Shown: piece after piece, positions 29,652 through 39,920 of the stretch
Numbering within the stretch: position 1 is the stretch's first letter
How the letters are laid out: each line of letters opens with the position of its first letter
Assembly: GCA_022711755.1 (NCBI GenBank)
Contig: JAKLEA010000004.1
Coordinates: forward strand, 1-64,000
Length of the DNA: 64,000 nucleotides
Reading direction: 5' to 3'
Origin: Planctomycetota bacterium
Lineage (GTDB): Bacteria > Planctomycetota > Brocadiia > SM23-32 > JAKLEA01
Position numbers and translations under genes: made by a program
The notes under the pieces: model-generated
What the model was told of the DNA's origin: nothing
Databases searched by the model: none
Seen by the model: the letters and a program-made list of their open reading frames with translations, nothing else

Positions 29652-30451
29652 CGCCCGGCCCCCCCCCCGGCAGGCTCCGCCTCCGCCGGAAGCGTTTCGG
29701 CGGAGCGCTCCTCAACCACGAGGCGCGAACCCTCGGCCAGGCGGATTGAATATGTCCGCCCCTTTGCGAGAACCACCGGGATCGGCTCGATTAACTCCAC
29801 CCTGACCCCGGAAGCCCGGGCGAAATCAGGCTCCGAAATCATCCTGCGCAGCCTGGCCCATACCTGTTCCTGGACCTCCGGCAAATGGCGTCTTGAGACT
29901 TGACGATCCGGAATCTTTGCATCTTCGACGGGGAAGAACTCGTACCCTTCGCCGGGCGAATCCCTGTCCGTGAAAAGCCTCCTGAACAGGCATATGCCCC
30001 CCCCCTCGTCGCCGCCGGGGCGATCCTGAAACGTCAGAACGATGGCGTCGCAATACGCGACCTCGCCCTTTATCGTGAGATTTACCGCCTCAAACACCGA
30101 GCGGTCGGCCCTGCGCTCCACAACTCTTATGCTTGTTCCAACCCATCCTTCCGGCGATTTCTCCCGCCCCGTCACCGCCAGCTCCAGAACCCGCCCCGGC
30201 GCGAGCGACTTTCTCAGGTGGCTCAAATATTCATCTCTTGCCTCGGCCCCCCCCCTCTGCGTTCCGGACGAACCGCGCCCGGCGGAGCGGACGGCGTTGA
30301 CTTCCCGGATCGTCTGGAGCCTGCCGATGAAGTAAAGAACGAAACCCGCCCCTAAGAAGCATATCACGACCAGGATCATCATGGACCGCTCGACCGAGCC
30401 TCTCCGCCGGACGGCGGCGCGGGAATTCCTTCCATGCATGGGGCTGCTCAC
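29648..30451 (-). CDS. Membrane-anchored protein of unknown function
   Basis: A 267-residue protein with a basic N-terminus, one membrane helix (MMILVVICFLGAGFVLYFI, about residues 24-42) and a polar C-terminal domain expected outside the cytoplasm. No family was recognised. The middle contains GWVGTSIRVVERRADRSVFEAV-type beta strands and the end is Glu/Ala/Gly-rich. The start GTG is at 30451, with an ATG at 30439 as alternative. It lies 9 bases after the previous gene and overlaps the toroid gene by 4, so it is the middle of a three-gene operon. It contains C-runs of 9-10 bases at 29659, 29997 and 30247. Confidence 0.6.
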   Translation of the reverse strand: MSSPMHGRNSRAAVRRRGSVERSMMILVVICFLGAGFVLYFIGRLQTIREVNAVRSAGRGSSGTQRGGAEARDEYLSHLRKSLAPGRVLELAVTGREKSPEGWVGTSIRVVERRADRSVFEAVNLTIKGEVAYCDAIVLTFQDRPGGDEGGGICLFRRLFTDRDSPGEGYEFFPVEDAKIPDRQVSRRHLPEVQEQVWARLRRMISEPDFARASGVRVELIEPIPVVLAKGRTYSIRLAEGSRLVVEERSAETLPAEAEPAGGGAGR

Positions 30452-30460
30452 TGTGCCGAT

Positions 30461-31804
30461 TCAGCGTCCTTCCTCGCCTGATCGCGCGTAGCGTATGGGA
30501 AGCCACGCGTTGTCGGCTTCCTGCTTGAGTTCGACCGTGATATTCTGAACCTCGAAAGACGCGCCCTTCGCCTTCTCAATGCGGCAGTGCGCGATTGCGT
30601 CCGGCACGTGGAAGAACAGGTCAACGGGTTTGATGTCCAGTTCCAGATCCCCGGTCTTTAGAATCCTGTCCGCGTGCCCGTTCCTGCACAGCCATGCGAG
30701 ATACTCAGCCAGCACCTGATCCGGCTTGGGATAAATCACCAGCTTGGCCACCAGTTTGCCGTATATGCGGTTGCGAGCGGCTTCGGCAAGAGCGTAAATG
30801 CCGATGAGCGATTCCGCCTTCGCCTTGTCCGGAGCATGCTCGATCCTGTTGTCCCCGTCAATCTCCGCCGACGCAGTCTCCCCGTTCCGGACTGCGTTAA
30901 GGAGCGTCCCTTTTTGCAACCCGTCAATCGTTCTCTTCAGGTACGCCTGCTGGATGCGGCGCGCAGTCTCCTGCGACAGAGGCGCGCCGTCCCGCCCCTT
31001 CATGCCGGCTGTCGGGTGAAGCGTATCGTTGATCCGTTCCGCCAGCCTGCCTTCCAGTATGGTCAGCGCCCGGTTGAGGTAGCGCATTCTGGCCCTGACG
31101 ACCTCATCCTGCTCCTCAGGCTCTGGCGGCTTGACCAGAAGTTGCTCGTACAGTTCGGGAACTTTGGAATTGATTATCTTCAGCTTGTTCCCCGCAATGT
31201 CAGTGTGGATGATCTCGCTCTCCCCAAAGGGGGACTTGCCGGCAATTTCCGAAAGAACCTTGAAATGAGACTCCAGCAACACCGTTGCGGATATTTTTTC
31301 GCCGCTGGTTTCTCGCACATATGTCTCAACCTGCTTCACAAGACGGATAACGGATTCCAGCCCCTGCCCGGCATGGGATTTATACGCTGCCTCCGCGCGG
31401 ATGATCACGGACTCGCGTTGCCCGCGCCAGCGGTTGTAATTGGACACCCAGGTGGAAATCCAGTTGCGCACTTCCCTGAGGTTTCCGCGCGCGCCGCCGA
31501 TGACGCGGTCGGCAGTCCTCAAGTCCCCGCCGCGGGCTATTTCCCGGGCCGCAAGGGCAAGGCGCTGCGCATTGTCGAACTTATCGTGGGCGTCCCAGAG
31601 GGTATCAAGGTCCTTTTCAAGCTCTCCCAGGGTCAGTTTCTTCATTATCGCGTCGGCCTCGGCGGACGCCTTGAGCGCGGGGGCGAATTTCGCCTGGAAC
31701 GCGGCGCGCTGCTGACGCTGACGCAGAACGACGTAGACCATGAACGCGGCCAGAATGATCAGGGCCACGATGACGATCTCGATTATCCCCTTCTTGGCGT
31801 TCAT
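30461..31804 (-). CDS. Membrane-anchored coiled-coil protein of unknown function
   Basis: A 447-residue protein. The N-terminus (MNAKKGIIEIVIVALIILAAFMVYVVL) is a signal anchor; the rest is highly helical with charged heptad-like stretches (ADAIMKKLTLGELEKDLDTL), pointing to a periplasmic coiled coil. No family was recognised. The start at 31804 has AGGTGG upstream; the frame stays open to 31957 but that part runs through the promoter region. First gene of the operon with the 29648 and 27441 genes. The three products together look like an envelope complex. Confidence 0.65.
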   Translation of the reverse strand: MNAKKGIIEIVIVALIILAAFMVYVVLRQRQQRAAFQAKFAPALKASAEADAIMKKLTLGELEKDLDTLWDAHDKFDNAQRLALAAREIARGGDLRTADRVIGGARGNLREVRNWISTWVSNYNRWRGQRESVIIRAEAAYKSHAGQGLESVIRLVKQVETYVRETSGEKISATVLLESHFKVLSEIAGKSPFGESEIIHTDIAGNKLKIINSKVPELYEQLLVKPPEPEEQDEVVRARMRYLNRALTILEGRLAERINDTLHPTAGMKGRDGAPLSQETARRIQQAYLKRTIDGLQKGTLLNAVRNGETASAEIDGDNRIEHAPDKAKAESLIGIYALAEAARNRIYGKLVAKLVIYPKPDQVLAEYLAWLCRNGHADRILKTGDLELDIKPVDLFFHVPDAIAHCRIEKAKGASFEVQNITVELKQEADNAWLPIRYARSGEEGR

Positions 31805-31910
31805 TGCCCACCTGATGTGTGCGTCGGATAGTCCGTCTTTGTCCTCCCGGGGGCCATCGCCGCGGCCCCTCGCTGCGCAACCCGGATTCCTCCGAATGAC
31901 CTTATAAATC

Positions 31911-31939
31911 AGTATAAACCCACGGCGCGTCGGGAGCAA
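31911..31939 (-). promoter_or_regulatory. Probable sigma-70-type promoter of the coiled-coil/DUF4159 operon
   Basis: Read on the minus strand: TTGCTC, 17-base spacer, TATACT. It is about 105 bases upstream of the 31804 start. The rest of the 359-base gap (31805-32163) holds only repeat family A. Confidence 0.55.
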
Positions 31940-31993
31940 CGACATTTCCAGCGTCAATAATGCGGAGGCGAATGCTCATACAGGCAGAAGTAG

Positions 31994-32078
31994 GTAGGGT
32001 GTGCAAGACCGCAAGGCTTGCACACGCTGAATCTTTGCCTTCCCGCGTGTGCAAATCCGGGGGATTTGCACACCCTAC
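31994..32078. repeat. Dispersed repeat family A, copy 2
   Basis: Begins GTAGGGTGTGCAAG and ends TTTGCACACCCTAC, forming inverted ends, with an internal GCACACGCTG. It matches the 517-648 copy in its outer motif. Confidence 0.6.
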
Positions 32079-32163
32079 GCACTCACTTCATGAGCGACTG
32101 TTATGGCGACGTCCCCCATAACCCGCCGCGCCGCCGCAATCCAAAGCTCCGAACTGCCGCCGG

Positions 32164-33231
32164 CTAAAAGTTGAATCCGTCTATGTTTTCCTTAGTGAAC
32201 TCGAAGGGAGCGCCCAGTATCACCTCGTCGCCGTTGCGAATCTCCTTCTGCCCAAGCCGCCTGCCGTCCGCGGTCTTCGAATCCGGCTTGAGTTTCCCCT
32301 CGGCCAGGTCCTTTGCCACGCACACGGTCAGATATCCAAGGTCTATCGGATTCCAGAGAACGAAGGACTTAACCGTCCCGTCCTTGACGTAGCTTTTCAT
32401 GCTGTTTGGGGTCGAGAGGCCGGTCACGACGACCTTGCCGGTCAGGTTCATCTGCCTGACGGCCTCTGCGGCGCCGGGCAGGGAGACGCTCGTGATGCCG
32501 AAGACGCCCTGAATCTCCGGGTGGGCCTTGATGACGTCCTGCGTCACCTTGAAGGCCATGTTCTGGTCCTCCTCGCTGGGCTGCGGGTCGGTGACGTAGG
32601 CCATTTTGGGATACGCCTTGTCTTTGTGCTTCGCCATTTCGGCGATCCAGATGTTCTGATTGGCGGCGGTGAGGGAGCCGGTGATGATGACGGCCCTGGC
32701 CTCCGGGCCGGCGTGCTTTGCCATGATGTCAATGAGGGCCTTGCCGATGGAGTCGTTTGGGGCCTGGTTGACGAAGTATTCCCGCCCGGACGCCTTGGCG
32801 TCCGCGTCGGCGTCCCACGTGATGACGTGTATGCCGCGCTGCCGGGCCTTGTTCAGGACGGGGGCGATGGAGACGGGGTCGTTCGGGGCGACGGCGATGA
32901 CGTCCACCTTCCGGGTGATGAAGTTGTTGATCATCTCGATCTGCTTGTCCGGCCTGTTGTCCGCCGGGCCGTCGTAGATGAGGTCAACGCCGAGTTCTTT
33001 TGCGGCCTCCTTCGCGCCGATTTCGCAGGCGGTGAAGTAATCAATGCCGATGAGTTTCGGCACGACGGCCACCTTGACCGCGCCTTTGGCGGGCTGCCCT
33101 GCGCCGGTTGCGGCGCCGGCGCCGGCGGCGGCTGGGACCGGGGCAGGGGGTTGCGCCCTTTTGCATCCCAGTACCGCAAACGCGACAACAGCCGCAACAC
33201 ACAACAACGCCGGTAAGAGTTTCCGATTCAT
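32164..33231 (-). CDS. Sugar ABC transporter substrate-binding lipoprotein (RhaS/LsrB-like)
   Basis: A 355-residue periplasmic-binding protein with a lipoprotein signal (lipobox VLGC) and an Ala/Pro-rich tether. The body has the type I fold of the Peripla_BP_4 group: VAVVPKLIGIDYF, AVAPNDPVSIAPVL, HVITWDADA, ending in a TVKSFVLWNPIDLG block like those of rhamnose (RhaS) and AI-2 (LsrB) binding proteins. The ligand is probably a monosaccharide or related small sugar; it is not fixed by sequence. The start at 33231 has GGGAG 8 bases upstream. It is the last gene of the ABC operon. Confidence 0.88.
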   Translation of the reverse strand: MNRKLLPALLCVAAVVAFAVLGCKRAQPPAPVPAAAGAGAATGAGQPAKGAVKVAVVPKLIGIDYFTACEIGAKEAAKELGVDLIYDGPADNRPDKQIEMINNFITRKVDVIAVAPNDPVSIAPVLNKARQRGIHVITWDADADAKASGREYFVNQAPNDSIGKALIDIMAKHAGPEARAVIITGSLTAANQNIWIAEMAKHKDKAYPKMAYVTDPQPSEEDQNMAFKVTQDVIKAHPEIQGVFGITSVSLPGAAEAVRQMNLTGKVVVTGLSTPNSMKSYVKDGTVKSFVLWNPIDLGYLTVCVAKDLAEGKLKPDSKTADGRRLGQKEIRNGDEVILGAPFEFTKENIDGFNF

Positions 33232-33291
33232 CTGATTTTCTCCCGATGCCGCGCGGAGGGCGCGACACATAAAATGCGGCGGGCTACGCCG

Positions 33292-34308
33292 TCAGACTTC
33301 TTCGCCGCGGATCATCCTATCCACGGTCGTCGCGCCTATCAAGAGCGCGCCGACGCCGACCGTTCTCCATTCATCCGTCACGCCGGAGAGTTGAAGCCCG
33401 TTCTGGACGACGCCCACTACGAGCAGGCCCAGGAGGCTGCCCGTCACGGAGCCTTTTCCTCCAGAGATGCTGGTTCCGCCCAGCACGACGGCGGTTATCA
33501 CGTCCAGCTCGCGCCCGGTTCCGGCGTCCGCCTTGGCGCTGGCGACGCGCGAGACGAAAACCACAGCGGCCACTGCGGACATGAACCCGCTGAAGGCGTA
33601 GAGGGCAGTCAGCAGGCGCTCAACGCGGATTCCGCAGCATCGCGCGGCCTCCGGCCCGGAGCCGATGACGGCCACGCGCCGCCCCGCGGGAAGGCGCGTG
33701 AAGATAATCCAAACGGCAAGCGAGAACGCGCAGAGCAGGAGCAACTGCACGGGAATCCCGCCTCCGGCGAAGGATATGGCCGGAACGCCACCGTCAATGA
33801 CGACGTATCCCCGCCCCAGCGCGCCGAACGAATCGCTGAACCCGCGGTATGACTCCGCCTTGCTCATGCCGACGGCCAGCCCGGCGTAGATCGCCATCGT
33901 GGCAAGCGTCACGATCAGCGCCGGAAGCCGCAGATACGCCGTCAGCAGGCCGTTGACCGCCCCGCAGACCGCGCCGAGGGCCAGAGTCATCAGTACCGCG
34001 ATCCAGAGATTGACGCCGAACCTGCTGAACATAATGCCAAGAAACACGGCGCAGAGGGAAAGGATCGAGCCTACGGAGAGGTCAATCCCAGCCACGACCA
34101 GGATGAGGGTCATGGGCAGCGCCATGAAGCCGATCTCGGCGCTGTAGACCGTCACCTCGAGCATGTTGTCCGCGCCGAGGAAGTATTCCGACGTCTGCGA
34201 GAACACGGCGACCAGGCCGGCGAGCAGCGCGAGCAGCACCGCCTGCCGGTTTGTGAAGACGCGCCGGACAATCCCCGCCGCGCCGCCGCCTATCGCTTCA
34301 GAAGCCAC
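33292..34308 (-). CDS. Sugar ABC transporter permease (BPD_transp_2 family)
   Basis: A 338-residue membrane protein with about eight to ten hydrophobic helices. Family blocks are clear: LILVVAGIDLSVGSILSL, GAVNGLL and ITAVVLGGTSISGGKGSV. It would form half of the membrane channel with the 34298-35296 protein. Starts at GTG and overlaps the preceding permease gene by 11 bases, so the two are translationally coupled. Rhamnose or AI-2 type importers have the same two-permease layout. Confidence 0.9.
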   Translation of the reverse strand: MASEAIGGGAAGIVRRVFTNRQAVLLALLAGLVAVFSQTSEYFLGADNMLEVTVYSAEIGFMALPMTLILVVAGIDLSVGSILSLCAVFLGIMFSRFGVNLWIAVLMTLALGAVCGAVNGLLTAYLRLPALIVTLATMAIYAGLAVGMSKAESYRGFSDSFGALGRGYVVIDGGVPAISFAGGGIPVQLLLLCAFSLAVWIIFTRLPAGRRVAVIGSGPEAARCCGIRVERLLTALYAFSGFMSAVAAVVFVSRVASAKADAGTGRELDVITAVVLGGTSISGGKGSVTGSLLGLLVVGVVQNGLQLSGVTDEWRTVGVGALLIGATTVDRMIRGEEV

Positions 34309-35296
34309 GTTCCCGCTTCCTCCTCCGCAGGGCGTCCAGGATCACCGCGCCGACCACGAGGCATCCCTGCGCCGTGCGCTCCCAGAAGGACGACACCTTC
34401 AGGAAGATCAACCCGGTTCCTATCGTCCCCAGGAGCAGGACGCCGATCATGCTGCCCAGGATGCTGCCGCTGCCGCCGAAGATGTCCGTCCCGCCCACGA
34501 CGACCGCTGTTATGACCAGGAGTTCCTGCCCGGCCACTGGCGTGGTCTTAATCTGTCCGAAGCGCGTCGCGTAGCAGAGCGTCGCAAGCCCCACCAGCAG
34601 GCCGTTGATGACGAAGACCGCGAACACGCGCTGCCGGACCCTCACGCCCGCAAGCCTGGCCGCATGCTTGTTGTCCCCGCTGGCGTAGACCTCCCGACCG
34701 AAGGCCGTGTGCGACATGACGAAGGAGGCCGCGACCGCTACGATGACGGCGATGATGACGGGGAACGGGACGCCGGCCAGGTCGCCCCTGCCGATCTGCA
34801 TGAACCACTCCGGCAGGTTAACGATGGTCCGGCCCCGGGCGATGATGATGACCAACCCCCGGAAGATGCTGAGCGTTCCCAGCGTAGCGATGATCGCCGG
34901 GATACCAACGACCGTCACCAGGAAACCGTTAACGGCCCCCATGGCAGCCCCGCAACCGAGCGTGAGCGCAATGACGACGGCGGGATGGCAGCCGGCTGTC
35001 GCCGACCTGCCGGCCACGATCGCGCAGGCGGCCAGCATGGAGCCGATGGAGATGTCAATGTTGCCTGTGATGATGATCATGGTCGTGCCGACGGCCATGA
35101 TTGCGACATAAGCATTGTTCAGGAGGATGTCGCGCAGGTTTTCCGCGCCGGCGAAGCGCGGGTTCCTGACGCCGATGATGGTCGTCAGCAGAACCAGGAA
35201 GAGGAGGAGCGAGACCTCGCGCCCGTAGCGCTCCATAAGGCGCCGCTCAGTTGCGGCCTGTTCCGACAGTTCGGTTCTTTCCCGCGTCGCGCTCAT
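34298..35296 (-). CDS. Sugar ABC transporter permease (BPD_transp_2 family)
   Basis: A 332-residue membrane protein and second half of the channel. It has the motifs IIITGNIDISIGSMLAA, GAVNGFLV and ITAVVVGGTDIFGGSGSI. The N-terminal cytoplasmic part (RTELSEQAATERRLMERYG) is typical of RhaP/LsrC-like permeases. The ATG overlaps the stop codon of the ATPase gene (ATGA), supporting one polycistronic message. Confidence 0.9.
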   Translation of the reverse strand: MSATRERTELSEQAATERRLMERYGREVSLLLFLVLLTTIIGVRNPRFAGAENLRDILLNNAYVAIMAVGTTMIIITGNIDISIGSMLAACAIVAGRSATAGCHPAVVIALTLGCGAAMGAVNGFLVTVVGIPAIIATLGTLSIFRGLVIIIARGRTIVNLPEWFMQIGRGDLAGVPFPVIIAVIVAVAASFVMSHTAFGREVYASGDNKHAARLAGVRVRQRVFAVFVINGLLVGLATLCYATRFGQIKTTPVAGQELLVITAVVVGGTDIFGGSGSILGSMIGVLLLGTIGTGLIFLKVSSFWERTAQGCLVVGAVILDALRRRKRERGF

Positions 35297-36810
35297 CCGA
35301 CCCCCAGCATTGCGGCAAGCGTCTTTTCCTCTGACGCCTCCTCATGCGACAGTTCCGCCGCCACGCGCCCGCCGCGCATGACCAGCACGCGATCGCCCAT
35401 GGCCAGCGCCTCCGGCAGGTCGCTGGAGATCATCAGCACGGCCATGCCGTCTCCCGCAAGGCAGTCCATGAGTTTGTGAATCTCCGCCTTCGCGGCAACG
35501 TCAATGCCCTTGGTCGGCTCGTCCAGGATCAGGACCTTGGGTTCCCGCGCAAGCCAGCGCCCGACGACGACCTTCTGCTGGTTGCCGCCGGAGAGGGAGC
35601 CAACGCCGGTCTTGATGGACGCGGCCCGAACGTCGAAGCGCTTCATGAGTTCCGCCGCCCGGTTGCGCCGGGCGGAAAGGCTCAGGAACGGCCCCCGGCA
35701 GAGCGATTTCAGAATCGCGAGGGTCAGGTTTTCTTCGACGTCCATCTGCATCGCCAGTCCCTGGTTCTGCCTGTCTTCCGGAACATAGGCGATGCCGGCC
35801 TCGATGGCTGCGGCGGGGTCTCCGGGTTTGACGTGACGCCCCTCGACCCATACTGCCCCGCCGGCGGGCCTGCGAAGGCCCATGATCCCCCAGGCCAGTT
35901 CCGACCTGCCGGAGCCGACAAGCCCGGCCAGGGACACGACCTCCCCGCTCCGGACTTCCAGGGAGACAGGCCCGGCAAGCCCCGGCACGTCAAGCGCGTC
36001 AAGCTTCAGTCCCGGCGCGCCGTTGAGGTTTCTGTGGCGCGGATAAAGCGTGGTCACCTCGCGCCCGGCCATCAGTTCCACGAGGCGCTTTTCGTCCAGT
36101 TCGCGCGTGTTTCCGCAGAAGACGCTCCTGCCGTCCCGGAAGACCGACACCCGATCCGCGATGCGGAAGATTTCCGGCAGGTGGTGGCTGATGAAGATGA
36201 TCCCCAGGCCGTCGCGTTTCAGTTGTTCGATGACGGCGAACAACTGGTCTGTTTCATGCGCGCCGAGGGAGGCGGTCGGCTCGTCCAGGACGAGAATCCT
36301 CGCGTTCAGGGAGAGCGCGCGGGCGATTTCGATCAGTTGACGTCCGGCGGGGCCAAGCCCCCCCGCCAGCCGGGTCGGCGGAGTCTTCTCCCCCAGCCGC
36401 AGCAGAAGCTCCGCGGCGCGGTCGTTCGCGGTTCTGCGGTTCAGGAGTCCGATCCCGGCGGCAACCCCCCCGCGCCTGCGCGGAAGGTTGCCCATCAGGA
36501 TGTTCTCGGCGATGCTCAGGGAGGGATATATCTGCGATTCCTGGTAGACGACGGCGATGCCGCCGGCGATTGCTTCGCTGGGATGCTTCCAGCGCGTTTC
36601 CGCCCCGGCCACCCGGACGTTTCCGGCGTCCGGACGGTAGGCCCCGGCAATAATCTTGACCAGCGTGGACTTGCCCGCGCCGTTCTCGCCGACGATGGCG
36701 TGGACCTCTCCGGAGCGAACCTCAAGATTGACGTTATCCAGCGCAAGAACGCCAGGGAAGCGCTTGGTGATCGCCTTGAGGCTCAGCAGGGGGACGGCTT
36801 CGGAGTTCAT
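35293..36810 (-). CDS. Sugar ABC transporter ATP-binding protein (RbsA/MglA/LsrA type, two domains)
   Basis: A 505-residue protein with two fused ATPase domains. Domain 1 has Walker A GENGAGKST and Walker B LVLDEPTASLG, with a degenerate signature (GPAGRQL). Domain 2 has a modified Walker A (GLVGSGRSEL) but a full signature LSGGNQQKV and Walker B LILDEPTKGID. This asymmetry is usual in the carbohydrate uptake class 2 group. It powers import with the two permeases and the binding protein encoded downstream. Confidence 0.92.
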   Translation of the reverse strand: MNSEAVPLLSLKAITKRFPGVLALDNVNLEVRSGEVHAIVGENGAGKSTLVKIIAGAYRPDAGNVRVAGAETRWKHPSEAIAGGIAVVYQESQIYPSLSIAENILMGNLPRRRGGVAAGIGLLNRRTANDRAAELLLRLGEKTPPTRLAGGLGPAGRQLIEIARALSLNARILVLDEPTASLGAHETDQLFAVIEQLKRDGLGIIFISHHLPEIFRIADRVSVFRDGRSVFCGNTRELDEKRLVELMAGREVTTLYPRHRNLNGAPGLKLDALDVPGLAGPVSLEVRSGEVVSLAGLVGSGRSELAWGIMGLRRPAGGAVWVEGRHVKPGDPAAAIEAGIAYVPEDRQNQGLAMQMDVEENLTLAILKSLCRGPFLSLSARRNRAAELMKRFDVRAASIKTGVGSLSGGNQQKVVVGRWLAREPKVLILDEPTKGIDVAAKAEIHKLMDCLAGDGMAVLMISSDLPEALAMGDRVLVMRGGRVAAELSHEEASEEKTLAAMLGVG

Positions 36811-36822
36811 GGGGGGGGGACG

Positions 36823-37623
36823 TCAGCGCGGGCTGACGGCGTAGAGAACCTTTCCGTATGATTGCGAGGCGGCGATCTCACCGCCTGCGGACAGCGCGAT
36901 GAAGGCCGCGCGGCCGCTTATCGCCTGAAGTTCGGACAGGACCTTCGCGACGGCCCCGGGCAGCGGAGCGCCATCCCTGACACGCGCCGCCATCGTGCTT
37001 GCAAGGGCGACGCGGATGATGTCCTCCCCGCGCCCCGTGCAGGAGACGCCGAGCGCGGGGTTGGCGTAATTGCCCGGCGGCATTCCGGAATCGCTGACCC
37101 GGCCGGGGTATTCGTTGCCGCGCCCGCCCGTGCTGGTGGCGGCGACGATGTTCCCGGCGTCGTCCAAGGCGACGGCTCCGACCGTTCCGTGTCCGTCCGC
37201 CTTGCGCTTTTCCCATTGCGCCCGGCGCTCGGTGGAGACGGGGTCGAAGTCGGCGAATCCCTTCTCCCGCGCATAGGCCGTGGCCTCGGCGCCGGCCAGG
37301 ATGGGGCTGTCCGCGCCGAGCAGCGTCCGGACGACGAGGATCGGGTTTCGGACGCGCATGATATTGACCACGCCGGCGAAGTTCATGCCGTTGGATTCCA
37401 TGATGGAGGCGGTCATGCGCGCCTGTCCATCGGCCTGAAGAGAGCAGCCGAAACCGGCGTTGAAGCGGGGATGCTCCTCCATGAGTCGCACCGCCTCGAC
37501 CGCGGCATCAAGCGCCGTGCCGCATCGCGCGAAGGCGTCGCCGCAGATGGCCTGAAGGATATCGAAGGTATCCTCGCGGGGATTTTCTGAAACGCCGCCG
37601 TGGATGATCAGTTTTTTGAGCAT
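36823..37623 (-). CDS. Isoaspartyl peptidase / type 2 L-asparaginase-family Ntn hydrolase
   Basis: A 266-residue member of the asparaginase-2 family, somewhat short. Family members are made as precursors that cut themselves before a Thr; here T147 in GHGTVGAVALD, with ATSTGGRGNEYPGRVSDSG and SCTGRGEDIIR following. The ATSTGG block is closest to bacterial isoaspartyl peptidases; glycosylasparaginase is a less likely alternative. The start at 37623 was chosen over 37686 because it gives the family's N-terminus (LIIHGG). It lies 12 bases before the ABC ATPase gene and is the first gene of the operon, so its substrate may enter by that transporter. A run of nine G lies between the two genes. Confidence 0.85.
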   Translation of the reverse strand: MLKKLIIHGGVSENPREDTFDILQAICGDAFARCGTALDAAVEAVRLMEEHPRFNAGFGCSLQADGQARMTASIMESNGMNFAGVVNIMRVRNPILVVRTLLGADSPILAGAEATAYAREKGFADFDPVSTERRAQWEKRKADGHGTVGAVALDDAGNIVAATSTGGRGNEYPGRVSDSGMPPGNYANPALGVSCTGRGEDIIRVALASTMAARVRDGAPLPGAVAKVLSELQAISGRAAFIALSAGGEIAASQSYGKVLYAVSPR

Positions 37624-37689
37624 GGGGGGCGTCCTTGCCAGGCGGGAGCCACGATTTCCCAAGACGGTTAGCGTCCGAAACGCCATGTT

Positions 37690-37718
37690 TCTATCGCCAA
37701 TCCCGGCTGCCTTGTCAA
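37690..37718 (-). promoter_or_regulatory. Probable promoter of the asparaginase/ABC operon
   Basis: On the minus strand: perfect -35 TTGACA, 17-base spacer, weak -10 GATAGA. It is about 65 bases upstream of the 37623 start. Confidence 0.5.
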
Positions 37719-37846
37719 ATGATTTTCCGTGGAGGGCGCAACCGGTCAGTAAAGGCCGCGCCTGTTATAACACAAACGTTCCGGCTGCAGGATAACCGAG
37801 CAGACGAGACGCCTGCGCTACAACTCAAGCCCGTCAGCGACCCATT

Positions 37847-37926
37847 ACCCCCGGCAAGCCGGGGTAACGACAGGGCGGCAGCAAGACTGCCGCACTCCAA
37901 GTCCAGGCCGCGCGCCCGTCACCGGC
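37847..37926. repeat. Dispersed repeat family C, copy 1
   Basis: Contains two hairpins: one around ACCCCCGGCAAGCCGGGGT, and GCGGCAG-caagA-CTGCCGC followed by ACTCCAAGT. An inverted copy lies at 63755-63850. It lies in the gap between the asparaginase and pyrG genes (37624-38042), which otherwise holds promoters only. Confidence 0.65.
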
Positions 37927-37952
37927 GAATTACATGGAAGGAGCAAAAGTAT

Positions 37953-37982
37953 TTGCGCCGGGGTGGGGCCTTGCCGTAGAAT
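37953..37982 (+). promoter_or_regulatory. Candidate pyrG promoter
   Basis: TTGCGC, 18-base spacer, TAGAAT, about 60 bases before the pyrG start. Confidence 0.4.
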
Positions 37983-37997
37983 CCGCCCGTGGCATAA

Positions 37998-39653
<1,656 letters not shown>

Positions 39654-39665
39654 TCCGCCCGTTTT

Positions 39666-39877
39666 GTAGGGGTGGGTTTCGTATGTGTTTAGCGTCAAGT
39701 GAACCCTTGAAATGGGATGCGATAGCAGGCAGTTGCCGATCAATGCCCCCTTCCGTCGCCCCGCGAGACGGGGCGCCACCTTCCCCCACGCAACGCGCTA
39801 CGCTCGGCGCGCTTCGCGCGACGCGGGGGAAGGAAGGTTTGCGTTAAAGACATACCGGGTTTCAAACCCGCTCCTAC
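39666..39877. repeat. Hairpin-rich intergenic region flanked by repeat family B motifs
   Basis: The left end is GTAGGGGTGGGTTTCGTATG; the right end is CATAC followed by CGGGTTTCAAACCCGCTCCTAC, an inverted relative. Inside are GCCCCG-cgaga-CGGGGC and a long stem between CCTTCCCCCACGC (39779-39791) and GCGGGGGAAGG (39823-39833). The inner stem could end the pyrG transcript. No gene is seen. Confidence 0.5.
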
Positions 39878-39920
39878 CGTTCGATTCTCATCGCCCCCCC
39901 ATTACGGAGGCCAGCGCAAG

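Noticed and set aside
32164..36810. AI-2 (Lsr) quorum-signal uptake operon
   Set aside because: No lsrK, lsrF, lsrG or lsrR genes accompany the transporter.
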